From assembly GCA_963803875.1 (NCBI GenBank), contig CAWDOA010000008.1, forward strand, positions 62,001 to 126,000: 64,000 nucleotides of DNA, written 5' to 3'. The notes under the pieces were generated by a model. That model was not told the origin of the DNA. It made no database searches and saw only the letters and a program-made list of their open reading frames with translations. A program made the translations under genes and the position numbers. The stretch is from JABDIY01 sp963803875 (GTDB lineage Bacteria; Actinomycetota; Acidimicrobiia; Acidimicrobiales; SZUA-35). Shown piece after piece: positions 34,928 to 44,077 of this stretch. Each line of letters starts with the position of its first letter. The stretch's first letter is position 1.

Positions 34928-35724
34928 TCGGGCACGTCGATGGCTGCGACGTAGGTAGTGGGTCCGGTGAGGAACACCTCGTCAGGGGTGACGTCGACTG
35001 TCGCGTCGCCGCCGGGTTGTCTGACAGTAACCGAACTGCCGGTGAGGCCCCACTGATTTGTTGCCCACACCGCGGCCGAGGCTCCGGAGCCGCATGCTTG
35101 GGTGATCCCGACCCCTCGCTCCCATACGTAGAGCGACACGGTTGACGGGTCCTCGATCCGAATGAGGTGAAGGTTGATCCCGCCGTCGTAACTGGTCTCG
35201 ATCTCGGGGCCGATCGAAGCGAGATCGATCAGTTCGGGATCATCGATCTCAACGACCAGATGCGGGTTTCCGATGTTGACGGTCTGCTGACGGATCGGCT
35301 CCAAACCGAACACTTCCCACTTGTCATACGGGGCGGGTCCCGCAGTGGCGGTCCCCATGGACACTCTGGCGTGGTGGACGCCACCGCGCCGGTCGGGCCA
35401 GATCTCCAGCTGCCGAATGCCACCGTCGGTGCGAATGCTGAGGTGCTGACGATCCTCCGACCCGGCCCGCATGACGATGGCTTGGGCCATACACCGAATC
35501 CCGTTGCCAGAAATCTCCGCACGACTGCCATCGGCATTCCACAGCGTCATCGACCACAGCGATCCGTCGGACGACAGTGCCTCTGCCGCGATCAGCCCGT
35601 CAGCACCAATCCCTCGACGGCGATCACACCACGCCGATGCATGGGTGGCAGCGAGTGCCTGCTGAGGTTCCACCGCGACCAAGAAATCGTTGCCGAGGCC
35701 GTGGTGTTTGCTGAGGAGAGTCAC
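34924..35724 (-). CDS. dapF: Diaminopimelate epimerase
   Basis: 266 residues. PLP-independent racemisation of LL- to meso-diaminopimelate, precursor of lysine and peptidoglycan. The two catalytic Cys are in SGNGIRCMAQAI (about residue 76) and ITQACGSGASAAVWA (about residue 208). N-terminal KHHGLGNDFLV is typical. First gene of a dapF-hflX-dapC operon and divergent from the kinase-like gene and miaA. Confidence 0.96.
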   Translation of the reverse strand: MTLLSKHHGLGNDFLVAVEPQQALAATHASAWCDRRRGIGADGLIAAEALSSDGSLWSMTLWNADGSRAEISGNGIRCMAQAIVMRAGSEDRQHLSIRTDGGIRQLEIWPDRRGGVHHARVSMGTATAGPAPYDKWEVFGLEPIRQQTVNIGNPHLVVEIDDPELIDLASIGPEIETSYDGGINLHLIRIEDPSTVSLYVWERGVGITQACGSGASAAVWATNQWGLTGSSVTVRQPGGDATVDVTPDEVFLTGPTTYVAAIDVPD

Positions 35725-35764
35725 TTGTCACCAGTGTACGGCGTTTGCCTCCTACGCTCGGATC

Positions 35765-36373
35765 GTGGAGATCGAATTCAACGCCCACGGCGCCACGAAC
35801 GCTGCCTTCAACCGTCATGTGGCGGCCGCGATCGAAGCATCGTTGGGCGGACCGGCGGCGGGCGATCCCGCCGACCGACCCGATCTCCACGGAGATCTCC
35901 CCGGACTGCCGGCGGCGCTGGGTCGAGGTCTGGCGGCAATCCATGGTTCGGATATTCCGCCTGACGCCGAGCCGGCCAACCTGGCCGGGCTCATCCGAAC
36001 GAGGCTCGACCGCGGGGCGATCAGAACCGATCAGCTGTCCGATCCGTACAGTCGATATGGCGCCGACCAGCTCGTGGCAGTCTGGGATGAAGGAGCTGCT
36101 CGATGTAGTGACACATCCATAATGGTCTGTCTCGTCGGTGCGCCCACGATCGATCGACTACTGATCCGCGGCGGAGAAGTGGCAGGTGTCAGCGGACCAT
36201 TCGGCCTCGTGGGAGACCCTCATCTCGACTTGGCAGTGATCCAGCACAGTATTCATCGAACCCTTGGAGCCGAGGCCGTGTTCGGCTTCTATGAGGCCTA
36301 CGGTTCAGACCCGAACATAGTGATGCTGGACCACTACGTGCTCACCGGGCTGCTGCTGGGCTGGATCCAGTGA
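35765..36373 (+). CDS. Phosphotransferase (APH) C-lobe-like protein without catalytic residues
   Basis: 202 residues from GTG 35765. The second half aligns by eye with the end of aminoglycoside 3'-phosphotransferase-type kinases: RLLIRGGEVAGVSGPFGLVGDPHLDLAVIQHSI and FGFYEAYGSDPNIVMLDHYVL. Where active kinases have HGD-x4-N the sequence reads L-V-G-A-P-T-I-D, and the metal-binding Asp of the next strand is replaced (VSGPFG). There is no Gly-rich N-lobe either. Probably a pseudokinase or relic fold. The stop overlaps the miaA GTG by 4 bp (36370-36373), so it is coupled to miaA. Confidence 0.55.
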   Translation: MEIEFNAHGATNAAFNRHVAAAIEASLGGPAAGDPADRPDLHGDLPGLPAALGRGLAAIHGSDIPPDAEPANLAGLIRTRLDRGAIRTDQLSDPYSRYGADQLVAVWDEGAARCSDTSIMVCLVGAPTIDRLLIRGGEVAGVSGPFGLVGDPHLDLAVIQHSIHRTLGAEAVFGFYEAYGSDPNIVMLDHYVLTGLLLGWIQ

Positions 36374-37302
36374 CCGAAGCCAGAACACCGTCGAACCGGG
36401 TCCCGGTCGTCATCGTTGGTCCCACCGCCAGCGGCAAGTCTGCTCTCGCAGTCCAGCTCGCCCAGCGGCTGGGCAATTGCCAGATCATCTCGGCCGACGC
36501 CATGGCCGTCTACCGGGGTATGGACATCGGCACAGCCAAACCGAGTAGCAACGAAAAGGCCGGGATCCCGCATCACCTGATCGACGTGGTCGATCCCTCG
36601 GAAGAGTTCGATATGGCGCGCTTCCAGACGTTGGCCCGGAGCGCATTGGCCGAGGTCGAGGCCGCGGGGCAACGTCCGCTCCTCGTGGGCGGCACCGGTC
36701 TCTACGTTCGGTCGATCATCGATGACTTCGAGACTCCACCGCAGTTTCCCGACATCGCCAACCAGCTCGACACCGAACCCGACACCGCCCGCCTTCACGC
36801 TCGCCTGATCGACCTCGACCCACGAGGGGCTCAGAAGATGGAGCCGGAGAACCGGCGCCGCATCCTACGCGCCCTCGAAGTGACGATCGGATCCGGCCGA
36901 CCGTTTTCCTCCTTCGGCCCCGGCGTGGACGCCTACCCCCCGACCCGGTTCGTGCAGCTCGGTCTCGAAATCGATCGCGAGGTGATGGACACCCGAATCA
37001 ACGAGCGATTTGATCATCAGATGGCAAACGGATTTGTCGACGAGGTCGCGGCGCTCGAGAAGCCCCTGTCGAGGACCGCCGGCCAAGCTCTCGGGTACCG
37101 GGAGTTGTTGCGACATTTGGACGGTGAGCTCACACTCGACGAGGCCGTTGACGAGGCCAAGTCGCGAACGCGACGTTTTGCTCGCCGACAGCAGCGTTGG
37201 TTCCGCCGCGATCCACGGATCACCTGGCTCGATGCACTGTCCCCTACGTTGGAGGATGACGCGATTGCCGCCCTCCGCAACTCAGATCAGGTGACGGCCT
37301 GA
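36370..37302 (+). CDS. miaA: tRNA dimethylallyltransferase
   Basis: 310 residues from GTG 36370. Adds dimethylallyl to N6 of A37 in tRNAs reading UNN codons. P-loop GPTASGKSALAVQLAQRL at the N-terminus, ISADAMAVYRGMDIGTAKP (catalytic Asp), HHLIDVVDPSEEF, LLVGGTGLYVRSI and C-terminal SRTRRFARRQQRWFRRDPRITW. Its product is the substrate of MiaB, encoded at 45295-46704. Convergent with and overlapping the next gene by 16 bp. Confidence 0.96.
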   Translation: MTEARTPSNRVPVVIVGPTASGKSALAVQLAQRLGNCQIISADAMAVYRGMDIGTAKPSSNEKAGIPHHLIDVVDPSEEFDMARFQTLARSALAEVEAAGQRPLLVGGTGLYVRSIIDDFETPPQFPDIANQLDTEPDTARLHARLIDLDPRGAQKMEPENRRRILRALEVTIGSGRPFSSFGPGVDAYPPTRFVQLGLEIDREVMDTRINERFDHQMANGFVDEVAALEKPLSRTAGQALGYRELLRHLDGELTLDEAVDEAKSRTRRFARRQQRWFRRDPRITWLDALSPTLEDDAIAALRNSDQVTA

Positions 37303-38063
37303 GACACCAGCGCCATCATCGTGCACGCCACCGCCACCGGATTCACGACCTGATGAAGATGCTCTCCGTCGAGCCGGGCTACCGCCCAGCCCTGTTTCCT
37401 GGCTTCGTCCATGCTGGGGGCGTACATGTCGCCCATCGCCAGAAACGCCAACCCAACATCATCGGGTAGGCGAGGCGCTGGCACCTTCTGATCGAACAAT
37501 GCTCGCGGAATCGGTCGGGCCTCAGCGAATACCCGCTGGCGCGACGGCTCATCAGGAAGCATGTCCTCGATCATCGAACCCCACCAACGATGCCAGGGTG
37601 GTACATGATCATCGGGTCGGGTGAGCTTGTCGAGCAACCGGGCGAGAGGCGGATCGAGATCGGTTGCCGACAGACCGTCGATCGGGACTCGACCGTTCAC
37701 CAAGATGACGGTGGACACACGGTGGCCACGGGCCATTGCTTCCTCGGCCACGAGAAGAAGACGTGGGCAGGCAGCGGAGTGGCCCGCAATCACCAGCGGC
37801 GGTGCATGAGTAGCCATCGCATCCTGGGGATCCGGCGCAGCAGGTAGGGCACTGAGCACATCCTCGAGCCACGGCGACAGGAAGTCGTCGGCGCTGCATC
37901 GAACCGGTGCGGGATCCGCAATGAACGGCTGCTGTTTCAGTCCTTCCAGGACGCCAGCGACATCAGCCCACGACTCAGGACCCAGCAACATGCTGGGAAT
38001 GAGAAGCCATCGCTGGCGAGCGATCGGCTCCGAGGGGGCGTTCGCCCGCCGCGATTGAACCAT
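37287..38063 (-). CDS. Alpha/beta-hydrolase-like protein of unknown substrate
   Basis: 258 residues from ATG 38063. Starts like many hydrolases: WLLIPSMLLGPESWADVAGVLEG. A nucleophile-elbow-like stretch is LVIAGHSAACPRLLLVAEEA (G-H-S-x-A), the central strand STVILVNGRVP, and a C-terminal His in LDGEHLHQVVNP that could complete a triad. No close family comes to mind. Same strand as the methyltransferase upstream, 50 bp gap. Confidence 0.6.
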   Translation of the reverse strand: MVQSRRANAPSEPIARQRWLLIPSMLLGPESWADVAGVLEGLKQQPFIADPAPVRCSADDFLSPWLEDVLSALPAAPDPQDAMATHAPPLVIAGHSAACPRLLLVAEEAMARGHRVSTVILVNGRVPIDGLSATDLDPPLARLLDKLTRPDDHVPPWHRWWGSMIEDMLPDEPSRQRVFAEARPIPRALFDQKVPAPRLPDDVGLAFLAMGDMYAPSMDEARKQGWAVARLDGEHLHQVVNPVAVACTMMALVSQAVT

Positions 38064-38112
38064 GACTGCAACGTAGTGAAGTCGCCCACACCGCACCAAT
38101 TGGCTGCGTCGA

Positions 38113-38913
38113 TCAGGCGCTGATCAACAGTTCCCCGTTGGGAACAATGAACCAGGCCGTGGGGTGCTCCATCCACTCGTTCCAGGCTGCGACCACTTCG
38201 GCTTGCTGATCCTCGGTGGCGATTCCGTACTCGCGGGCCTGGGTGCCGAAGGCAGAGCTGACCGATCGTTCCGCCCACAGCGTTCCCCACCACTTACGTT
38301 CTTCGTCGGTGCAGTACAGCCAGGTTCCCACCGACGCCTCGATCCGGGATCGGTTCACCCCCGCCTCAACCGCCCAGGACAGCAGGTGACGGGCGGCATC
38401 AGGTTCAGCATCGTTGCGACGAGCCACCCGCTGGTAGATATCCATCCACCGGTCGAGTCCGGGGGGTTCGGGATACCAGCTCATTGCGTGGTAATCCGCA
38501 TCTCGGACCGCCACGACGCCCCCCGGTTTGGTGACCCGAACCATCTCTCGAATGGCTGCGACCGGGTCGCTGAGGTGCTGAAGCACTTGGTGGGCGTGCA
38601 CGACATCAAAGGTGTGGTCGGCGAACTCGAGCCCGTAGACATCACCAGTGCGGAACTCAACGTTGTCAGCACCCCATTCAACCTTGGTTGCCTGGGCGGT
38701 TTGGAGTATTCCCTCGACCGGTTCGATACCGATCACAGTCGCCACCCTGGTTGCGAGGTCACACGTGATCGTTGCGGGTCCGCATCCCACATCGAGAAGC
38801 GAGGCGGTGGAAAAAAGATGCGGCAACAAGTAGGAAGCCGAATTCGTGGCCGTCCTCCACGTATGCGACTTGAGCACGCTGCCGTGGTGGCCGTGGGTAT
38901 AGGTGTCGTTCAC
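38113..38913 (-). CDS. Class I SAM-dependent methyltransferase
   Basis: 266 residues from GTG 38913 (VNDTYTHGHHGSVLKSH). Rossmann-fold motif I SLLDVGCGPATITCDLA (about residue 40), motif II acidic VIGIEPVEGIL, motif III DVYGLEFADHTFDVVHAHQVLQHLSDP and post-III KPGGVVAVRDADY. UbiE/arsenite-type small-molecule methylase by appearance; the C-terminal helical part (WMDIYQRVARRNDAEPD) probably binds the substrate, which is unknown. Confidence 0.87.
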   Translation of the reverse strand: MNDTYTHGHHGSVLKSHTWRTATNSASYLLPHLFSTASLLDVGCGPATITCDLATRVATVIGIEPVEGILQTAQATKVEWGADNVEFRTGDVYGLEFADHTFDVVHAHQVLQHLSDPVAAIREMVRVTKPGGVVAVRDADYHAMSWYPEPPGLDRWMDIYQRVARRNDAEPDAARHLLSWAVEAGVNRSRIEASVGTWLYCTDEERKWWGTLWAERSVSSAFGTQAREYGIATEDQQAEVVAAWNEWMEHPTAWFIVPNGELLISA

Positions 38914-38978
38914 GCCTCGAATCCTAGAGCTGACCGACATCACGCCTCAGCGTGCAGGGGGCCCGATATAACGACTCG

Positions 38979-41714
38979 GTGAGCCCACACGAACAGGATC
39001 AAGCGCTTCGCGACGACATTCGCCGACTGGGCCGTCAGCTCGGACACTCCATCGTTCGACAGGAAGGTGAAGCGTTCCTCGATCTTGTGGAGCAGGTTCG
39101 CATCCTGTCTCGCTCGCTACGCCGCGATGGCGACAAGGACGCTGGGGTCGAGCTCACGACCACGTTGGCCGGTGCCGACTTGATCGAGTCGATGAAGCTG
39201 GTCCGAGCATTCACCACCTACTTCCATCTCGCGAATGTGGTCGAACAGGTTCACCGCATCGGGGATCTGAACCTGAGCAAGGCCAACGCCGGCCGGATCT
39301 CCGATACCGTTCCCAAGCTGGTCGAGCATGGATACTCCGGTGACGACATCCTCGCCGGATTGAACCGATCGGCGCTCCAACCGGTGTTCACGGCTCACCC
39401 CACCGAAGCGTCCCGCAGATCGATGTTGGACAAACTTCGGGAGGTCGCCCGCCTGGTGGAGCATCGGGGGCTCGAACGGTGCACCAGCTGGGAACAGCGA
39501 CGGATCGACCGCCGGATCGACGAACTCATCGATGCGATGTGGCAGACCGACGAGATCCGACGTGAGAAGCCCCAGCCCCTCGACGAAGCCCGCACGCTGC
39601 TGTACTACGTGGAGCAGGTGGTCCGGAACAGCCTGCCCAACATCTGGGAAGACCTCGACGTCTCGCTGGAGGCCGTTGGCACAACGCTCGATCCGAGGGT
39701 CGCTCCGGTGATCTTCGGGTCCTGGGTCGGCGGCGACCGCGACGGCAATCCCAACGTGACCCCCGCCACCACCCGCGACGTGGTGATGCTGCAGCGCTCC
39801 CGGGCGCTACGAATCCTCGCCGACGAGGTCGAAGGTTTGCGAGCCGAACTGTCCCCCACTGAACTCATCCGACCGGTCAGCGACGAGCTGGTCCAAGCGG
39901 TGGAGGCTGATCGTGGTCGGTTCGCCGACGTGTTCGCCCACGTCGGGCGCATCAACGACGGCGAGTGGTACCGACTGCGGCTGGCTGTCATGCTCCAGCG
40001 GCTCAACGAAGCGGCCCGTACCCCCGCCGGTCCCCGCAGCTACCTGCGCCCGTCCGAACTCGAGGCCGATCTTCAAGTTCTCGATCGATCATTGCGGGCC
40101 AACGATGGCGCCTTATTGGCCGATGGCCGACTCGCCCGTGTCCGGCGCCAGGTTGCCACGATCGGTTTCCACCTCGCCACCCTCGACATCCGCGAACACA
40201 CGGTGCGCCACCACCAGTCGTTGGGGCGCCTGTTCGTGGCATCGGGAACCAGCTATCCCGCCGAAAGGGCCGGCCGAACCGCGCTGCTCACCGCGGAGCT
40301 GAACAGCCGGCGACCGCTGTCCCCTCCCGGTACGCCGTTGGAGGAACGGGATGCTCTCGATCTGTTCCGCACCTTGCGATCCCTGATGGACGAACACGGC
40401 GACGAGATCGCTCGTAGCTACATCATTTCCATGACCGAAGGCGTCGATGACGTCTTGGCACCAGTGCTGCTGGCCCGCGAGGTTGGACTGATCGACCTCT
40501 CGGCCGGGGTCGCCCGAATCGGTTTCGTGCCGCTGTTCGAAACCATCGGCGACCTTCGTGGTATCGCCGCAACCCTCGACCAGCTGCTCCGGATTCCGTC
40601 GTATCGGAGAATCGTCGAGCTTCGCGGCGGGGTTCAGGAGGTGATGGTCGGCTACTCGGACTCCAACAAGGATGGCGGCATCACCACCAGCCAGTGGGAA
40701 ATCCACAAGGCACTGCGGGCGATCCGAACCGTGGCCAAGAACCACAACATTCGCATGCGGGTGTTCCACGGCCGGGGTGGTTCGGTGGGTCGCGGCGGAG
40801 GTCCTACCAACGAGGCCATCCTCAGCCAGCCCTCCGGCGTGGTGGACGGCGAGCTCAAGATCACCGAACAGGGCGAGGTGATCGCCGACAAATACGGCCA
40901 ACCCGACATCGCCGTACGAAACCTCGACCTCGCCTTGGCTGCTGTGCTGGAGGCGACGGTGGCCAAGCAGACATCGCGTTATGACCCTGATCGGCTGGCT
41001 CTCTGGTCAGAGATCATGGAGTCGATGTCAAAAGCAGCGTTCGCGTCCTACCGCTCGTTCGTGGAGGATCCATCGCTCCCCACCTACTTCCAAACCTCAA
41101 CACCGGTGGAAGAGTTGGGTGCACTGAACATCGGCTCCCGCCCGGCTCGTCGTTCCGGTGGCGGCAACAGCATCGACGATCTGCGAGCCATCCCGTGGGT
41201 CTTCGGTTGGACCCAGAGCCGCCAGATAATCCCCGGTTGGTTCGGTGTCGGCACCGGGTTGGCGGCTGTGCGAGAGGCCGGACACGGCGAGGTTCTCCAT
41301 GAGATGTTCGCCGAGTGGCGATTCTTGAAGACATTCCTGGGCAACGTGGAGATGACGCTCGCCAAGACCGACCTCGGCATCTCACAGCGATATGTGGACG
41401 CTCTGGTCAGGGATGAACACAAACACCTTTTCGACGCCGTCACGGCCGAACACAGCCGAACGGTGGAAGAAATCCAGCTACTGACCGGACGCGAGATCCT
41501 GGGAGATCTGCCGGTGCTGCGGAGGACGCTCGAGACCCGCGCGTTCTACCTCGATCCACTTCATGTGCTTCAGGTTGATCTGCTGGCTCGGTCACGGGCC
41601 CAGGCCTCGGCCGACAGCCTGGCAGCCGGTGGCGAAGGCATGGACCCCGACCTGCGTCGTGCTCTCCTCCTCACAGTCAACGGCGTCGCCGCTGGCATGC
41701 GCAATACCGGATAA
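38979..41714 (+). CDS. ppc: Phosphoenolpyruvate carboxylase
   Basis: 911 residues from GTG 38979. Anaplerotic fixation of bicarbonate onto PEP giving oxaloacetate. Catalytic His in LQPVFTAHPTEASRRS (about residue 138), GSWVGGDRDGNPNVT, the Lys/Arg region VMVGYSDSNKDGGITTSQWEI and the glycine-rich loop FHGRGGSVGRGGGPTNEAI (about residue 595). C-terminal LLTVNGVAAGMRNTG matches the family end that binds the aspartate inhibitor. Its last about 120 bp are overlapped antisense by the neighbouring gene. Confidence 0.97.
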   Translation: MSPHEQDQALRDDIRRLGRQLGHSIVRQEGEAFLDLVEQVRILSRSLRRDGDKDAGVELTTTLAGADLIESMKLVRAFTTYFHLANVVEQVHRIGDLNLSKANAGRISDTVPKLVEHGYSGDDILAGLNRSALQPVFTAHPTEASRRSMLDKLREVARLVEHRGLERCTSWEQRRIDRRIDELIDAMWQTDEIRREKPQPLDEARTLLYYVEQVVRNSLPNIWEDLDVSLEAVGTTLDPRVAPVIFGSWVGGDRDGNPNVTPATTRDVVMLQRSRALRILADEVEGLRAELSPTELIRPVSDELVQAVEADRGRFADVFAHVGRINDGEWYRLRLAVMLQRLNEAARTPAGPRSYLRPSELEADLQVLDRSLRANDGALLADGRLARVRRQVATIGFHLATLDIREHTVRHHQSLGRLFVASGTSYPAERAGRTALLTAELNSRRPLSPPGTPLEERDALDLFRTLRSLMDEHGDEIARSYIISMTEGVDDVLAPVLLAREVGLIDLSAGVARIGFVPLFETIGDLRGIAATLDQLLRIPSYRRIVELRGGVQEVMVGYSDSNKDGGITTSQWEIHKALRAIRTVAKNHNIRMRVFHGRGGSVGRGGGPTNEAILSQPSGVVDGELKITEQGEVIADKYGQPDIAVRNLDLALAAVLEATVAKQTSRYDPDRLALWSEIMESMSKAAFASYRSFVEDPSLPTYFQTSTPVEELGALNIGSRPARRSGGGNSIDDLRAIPWVFGWTQSRQIIPGWFGVGTGLAAVREAGHGEVLHEMFAEWRFLKTFLGNVEMTLAKTDLGISQRYVDALVRDEHKHLFDAVTAEHSRTVEEIQLLTGREILGDLPVLRRTLETRAFYLDPLHVLQVDLLARSRAQASADSLAAGGEGMDPDLRRALLLTVNGVAAGMRNTG

Positions 41715-42221
41715 CACCGGCAGCGCGCTCTTCACGAGCCTGGCTTTGGTCCAATCGCGCCAATAGCGGTCTGGGGAGGGGGTAGGAATGCGTGTGCCGG
41801 TTAAGGTCACGTCCCGCCTGATAGCGACAACGTGCGGCGACCAAAGAAGCTCCCGGGCACAGGCCAGGATCCGGTGGCGGGTGGTCCTGGGGATCGTGTT
41901 GATGCCGTAGACGCCGCGGCGAATGCGAACCACCCGTCCGTTTCGGACTTCCCAACGGAGGGCGTCGGACACCACCTTGGATGCCCGGCCCCACACGGTG
42001 TAGCCGTCGGCTGCAAGTCTGCGAACCAGCCCCCCGACGGTGGTACAGCCGGCGTCGATGTAGCTGGTGAGCACGTACCGAAGGTCACGGCCTGACAGGG
42101 CGTTGTGGGTGTCGACCGGCCGATAGCCACCCGAAGCCGGTTCAAATCCGACGAATGCGCAAGCCGAAGCGACCCCAGCGGGCCGGTCGGGGCTATTCGA
42201 TTGTGGTTCGTATTCGCTCAT
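41592..42221 (-). CDS. Winged-helix protein with AbiEi-like N-terminal pattern
   Basis: 209 residues as read. Central part is a putative winged helix: GCTTVGGLVRRLAADGYTVWGRASKVVSDALRWEV then VVRIRRGVYGINTIP; the 'R-x-G-V-Y' ending resembles the DNA-binding module of AbiEi-type antitoxins and related regulators. The start overlaps the 3' end of the DUF222-HNH gene by 29 bp, so they are coupled. The last 40 residues lie antisense to the end of ppc, which is unusual; a missed stop from a base error is possible, and the true end may be near 41720. Confidence 0.5.
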   Translation of the reverse strand: MSEYEPQSNSPDRPAGVASACAFVGFEPASGGYRPVDTHNALSGRDLRYVLTSYIDAGCTTVGGLVRRLAADGYTVWGRASKVVSDALRWEVRNGRVVRIRRGVYGINTIPRTTRHRILACARELLWSPHVVAIRRDVTLTGTRIPTPSPDRYWRDWTKARLVKSALPVLSGIAHASGDAVDCEEESTTQVGVHAFATGCQAVGRGLGP

Positions 42222-43473
42222 GTCGTTTCCTGTGTTGATTTCGGGCCCAGGTGGGGGCTGTGGACGGGAGCTGTGTGGTTTTCCACTGCCGCCCGTCGGG
42301 TCGGTACACCTGAAGGTCTCGGTTGTCGGAGAGTACGATCCGCCACCCTTTGTGGACCCGTTCGTGGTGCACGGTGCACAACGGGATCAGGTTGCTGAGG
42401 TCGGTGGGGCCGCCGCGTTCCCATTCGATGATGTGATGAATTTCGCAGTGATCGAATCTCACTTCACACATCGCACAGGTGGGGTACATCACACGTAGGG
42501 CGGCCCGCTGGGCATCGGTAGCGGTGCGGTGGGAACGGCCCACGGCCAGGCCCCGGCCCGACCGGCCCAGCACTGTGTGGGTGATCCACGCGTCACACAG
42601 CATCTGCCGGATCTGCGACACAGGAAGGTCGTTGCCGGCGCCGGTTCGTTTGATCGTGCCGTCCCAGGTGCCGGTGCGCAATGTGTCGAGATCGCAGACG
42701 ACGTTGATCGAGGGCCGGCCTTTGGCACCGTTGCCACCATCGATCAACGAGCACACCGCTCGTGCGTTGAGGTGTTCACCGTGATGCGCGTATTCGCCGG
42801 CGTCGCTGGCATGTCTAGCGATCGAACGGGCCTCAGCATCGATTGCGTTCTGCACGATCTCCCCGGCGATCGGGTCGAGATCGAGGCGGGCCTGCCAGCG
42901 GCCATCAGCGTTGGTCCAGGAACGGAACAGGTTCTTGTCGACCTGGGACTGCTGCTCTGTTTCGCCGTCGTCGGAGACCCGGGCGACCAGGTCACGCATC
43001 CACCCCGAGAACCGCTTGGGGTTCATGCGCGCTGCCTTACGGGCGATAGAGGAATCCTTCTCGTCGAACAGTTGTTGCCATCGGTGGTTGTGCCGCAACC
43101 GGTGGCGGGCCCCAGCAACAGTGTCGAGGTTGGCGGTCGGGACAGTGCCTGCCAGAAACCCCTTGGTCAGTGCGGGCAACACCGAAGCCAACTGGGCCCG
43201 GCGTTGAACCCGGCGTGCCTCACCGGTGGATTGTTTACCAACCGTTGAGAACACATCCTCAGCACTGAGGCCACCCAGTTCGGTGAGACGACCGGCAGCC
43301 TCAGAACCCACACCTTCGAGGAGACGAATGGCGCGTTGGTTGGCCTGTACCAGATCGATGATCTCATCCTCGGACAGGGTCGCGACCGGCGCCCGATCCA
43401 ACAACCCGGCATGTTCCCGCAAGCGCACCGAGACCGACCTCTCGGTACCGGTAGGGGGAGCGGTCAACTTCAT
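42193..43473 (-). CDS. DUF222-HNH endonuclease (13E12 repeat family)
   Basis: 426 residues. An N-terminal helical DUF222 region (LVQANQRAIRLLEGVGSEAAGRL...EARRVQRRAQLASVLPALTKGFLAGTV...) is followed by a C-terminal HNH nuclease: YPTCAMCEVRFDHCEIHHIIEWERGGPTDLSNLIPLCTVHHERVHKG, with CxxC, the H-H pair, Asn and a second zinc-type Cys/His set. These are multicopy in many actinobacteria, of unknown biological role, and are sometimes regarded as mobile. Coupled to the winged-helix gene downstream. Confidence 0.9.
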   Translation of the reverse strand: MKLTAPPTGTERSVSVRLREHAGLLDRAPVATLSEDEIIDLVQANQRAIRLLEGVGSEAAGRLTELGGLSAEDVFSTVGKQSTGEARRVQRRAQLASVLPALTKGFLAGTVPTANLDTVAGARHRLRHNHRWQQLFDEKDSSIARKAARMNPKRFSGWMRDLVARVSDDGETEQQSQVDKNLFRSWTNADGRWQARLDLDPIAGEIVQNAIDAEARSIARHASDAGEYAHHGEHLNARAVCSLIDGGNGAKGRPSINVVCDLDTLRTGTWDGTIKRTGAGNDLPVSQIRQMLCDAWITHTVLGRSGRGLAVGRSHRTATDAQRAALRVMYPTCAMCEVRFDHCEIHHIIEWERGGPTDLSNLIPLCTVHHERVHKGWRIVLSDNRDLQVYRPDGRQWKTTQLPSTAPTWARNQHRKRHERIRTTIE

Positions 43474-43599
43474 AGCTCTATCATCACCGACGGGTGTGAC
43501 AGAGTTCGGCGCCAGCCAGCCAGGAAACGTTGGTTTTCCCTGTTCAGGGGTATCTTGAGTCTTCTTCAGGGTCTATTCCGGCTGGCATATCCGGTCAGG

Positions 43600-44001
43600 C
43601 TAGAACTCTTGCCACTCGTCCTCCGGGCCACCCTGGTATTCGGGCATTGGCTCGCTCTGGTCTGGTGTTGGAGCGTTGGCCCATGCTTGTTCTGACGGCG
43701 GCTGGTCGTACGTGGGAGCACCCGCGGCGGGCGCATTGGATCGTCCCGACGTAGTTCGGCTCGCTGCTCCCCCGCTGCCATCGTCTTGTTCGGGCCCATA
43801 CCCGTAACACATCGAGACCCCGTCGACATCGAAGGGCTTGCCGAGCGATACCACCGTGAACGTGGACCACGCGCCGGACTTCTTCAACACCTCGACCTTG
43901 CCATCGGCCTGGAGTGCGGCCTCCAGCGAAACCACCGGAGCCATGACGGCCCACGTGCCGGCCTTGGTCTTGCGAAACTGGGCGGGGGGCAGGTCGCTCA
44001 T
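43600..44001 (-). CDS. Hypothetical protein with Pro/Ala-rich C-terminal half
   Basis: 133 residues from ATG 44001. The N-terminal half is a small beta-type domain (AQFRKTKAGTWAVMAPVVSLEAALQADGKVEVLKKSGAWSTFTVVSLGKPFDVDG), which looks like a single-strand or ligand-binding module. The second half is disordered, rich in Pro, Ala, Gly, Ser, Gln, ending in acidic EDEWQEF. An acidic tail behind a small beta domain recalls single-strand-binding proteins, but I see no firm homology. Confidence 0.55.
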   Translation of the reverse strand: MSDLPPAQFRKTKAGTWAVMAPVVSLEAALQADGKVEVLKKSGAWSTFTVVSLGKPFDVDGVSMCYGYGPEQDDGSGGAASRTTSGRSNAPAAGAPTYDQPPSEQAWANAPTPDQSEPMPEYQGGPEDEWQEF

Positions 44002-44077
44002 TGGGTCCAGTATTACGTTGACGAAGTCGGTTCGCCAACGGCTCGGATCCCCGCAGGATGGGCCGATAGGAACGACG

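Noticed and set aside
40113..40901. A 262-codon minus-strand frame inside ppc
   Set aside because: Antisense shadow of PEP carboxylase, which has all catalytic motifs intact on the plus strand.
42529..43248. A 239-codon plus-strand frame opposite the HNH nuclease gene
   Set aside because: It is the antisense shadow of a well-supported DUF222-HNH gene; the GC-rich codon pattern keeps the reverse frame open.
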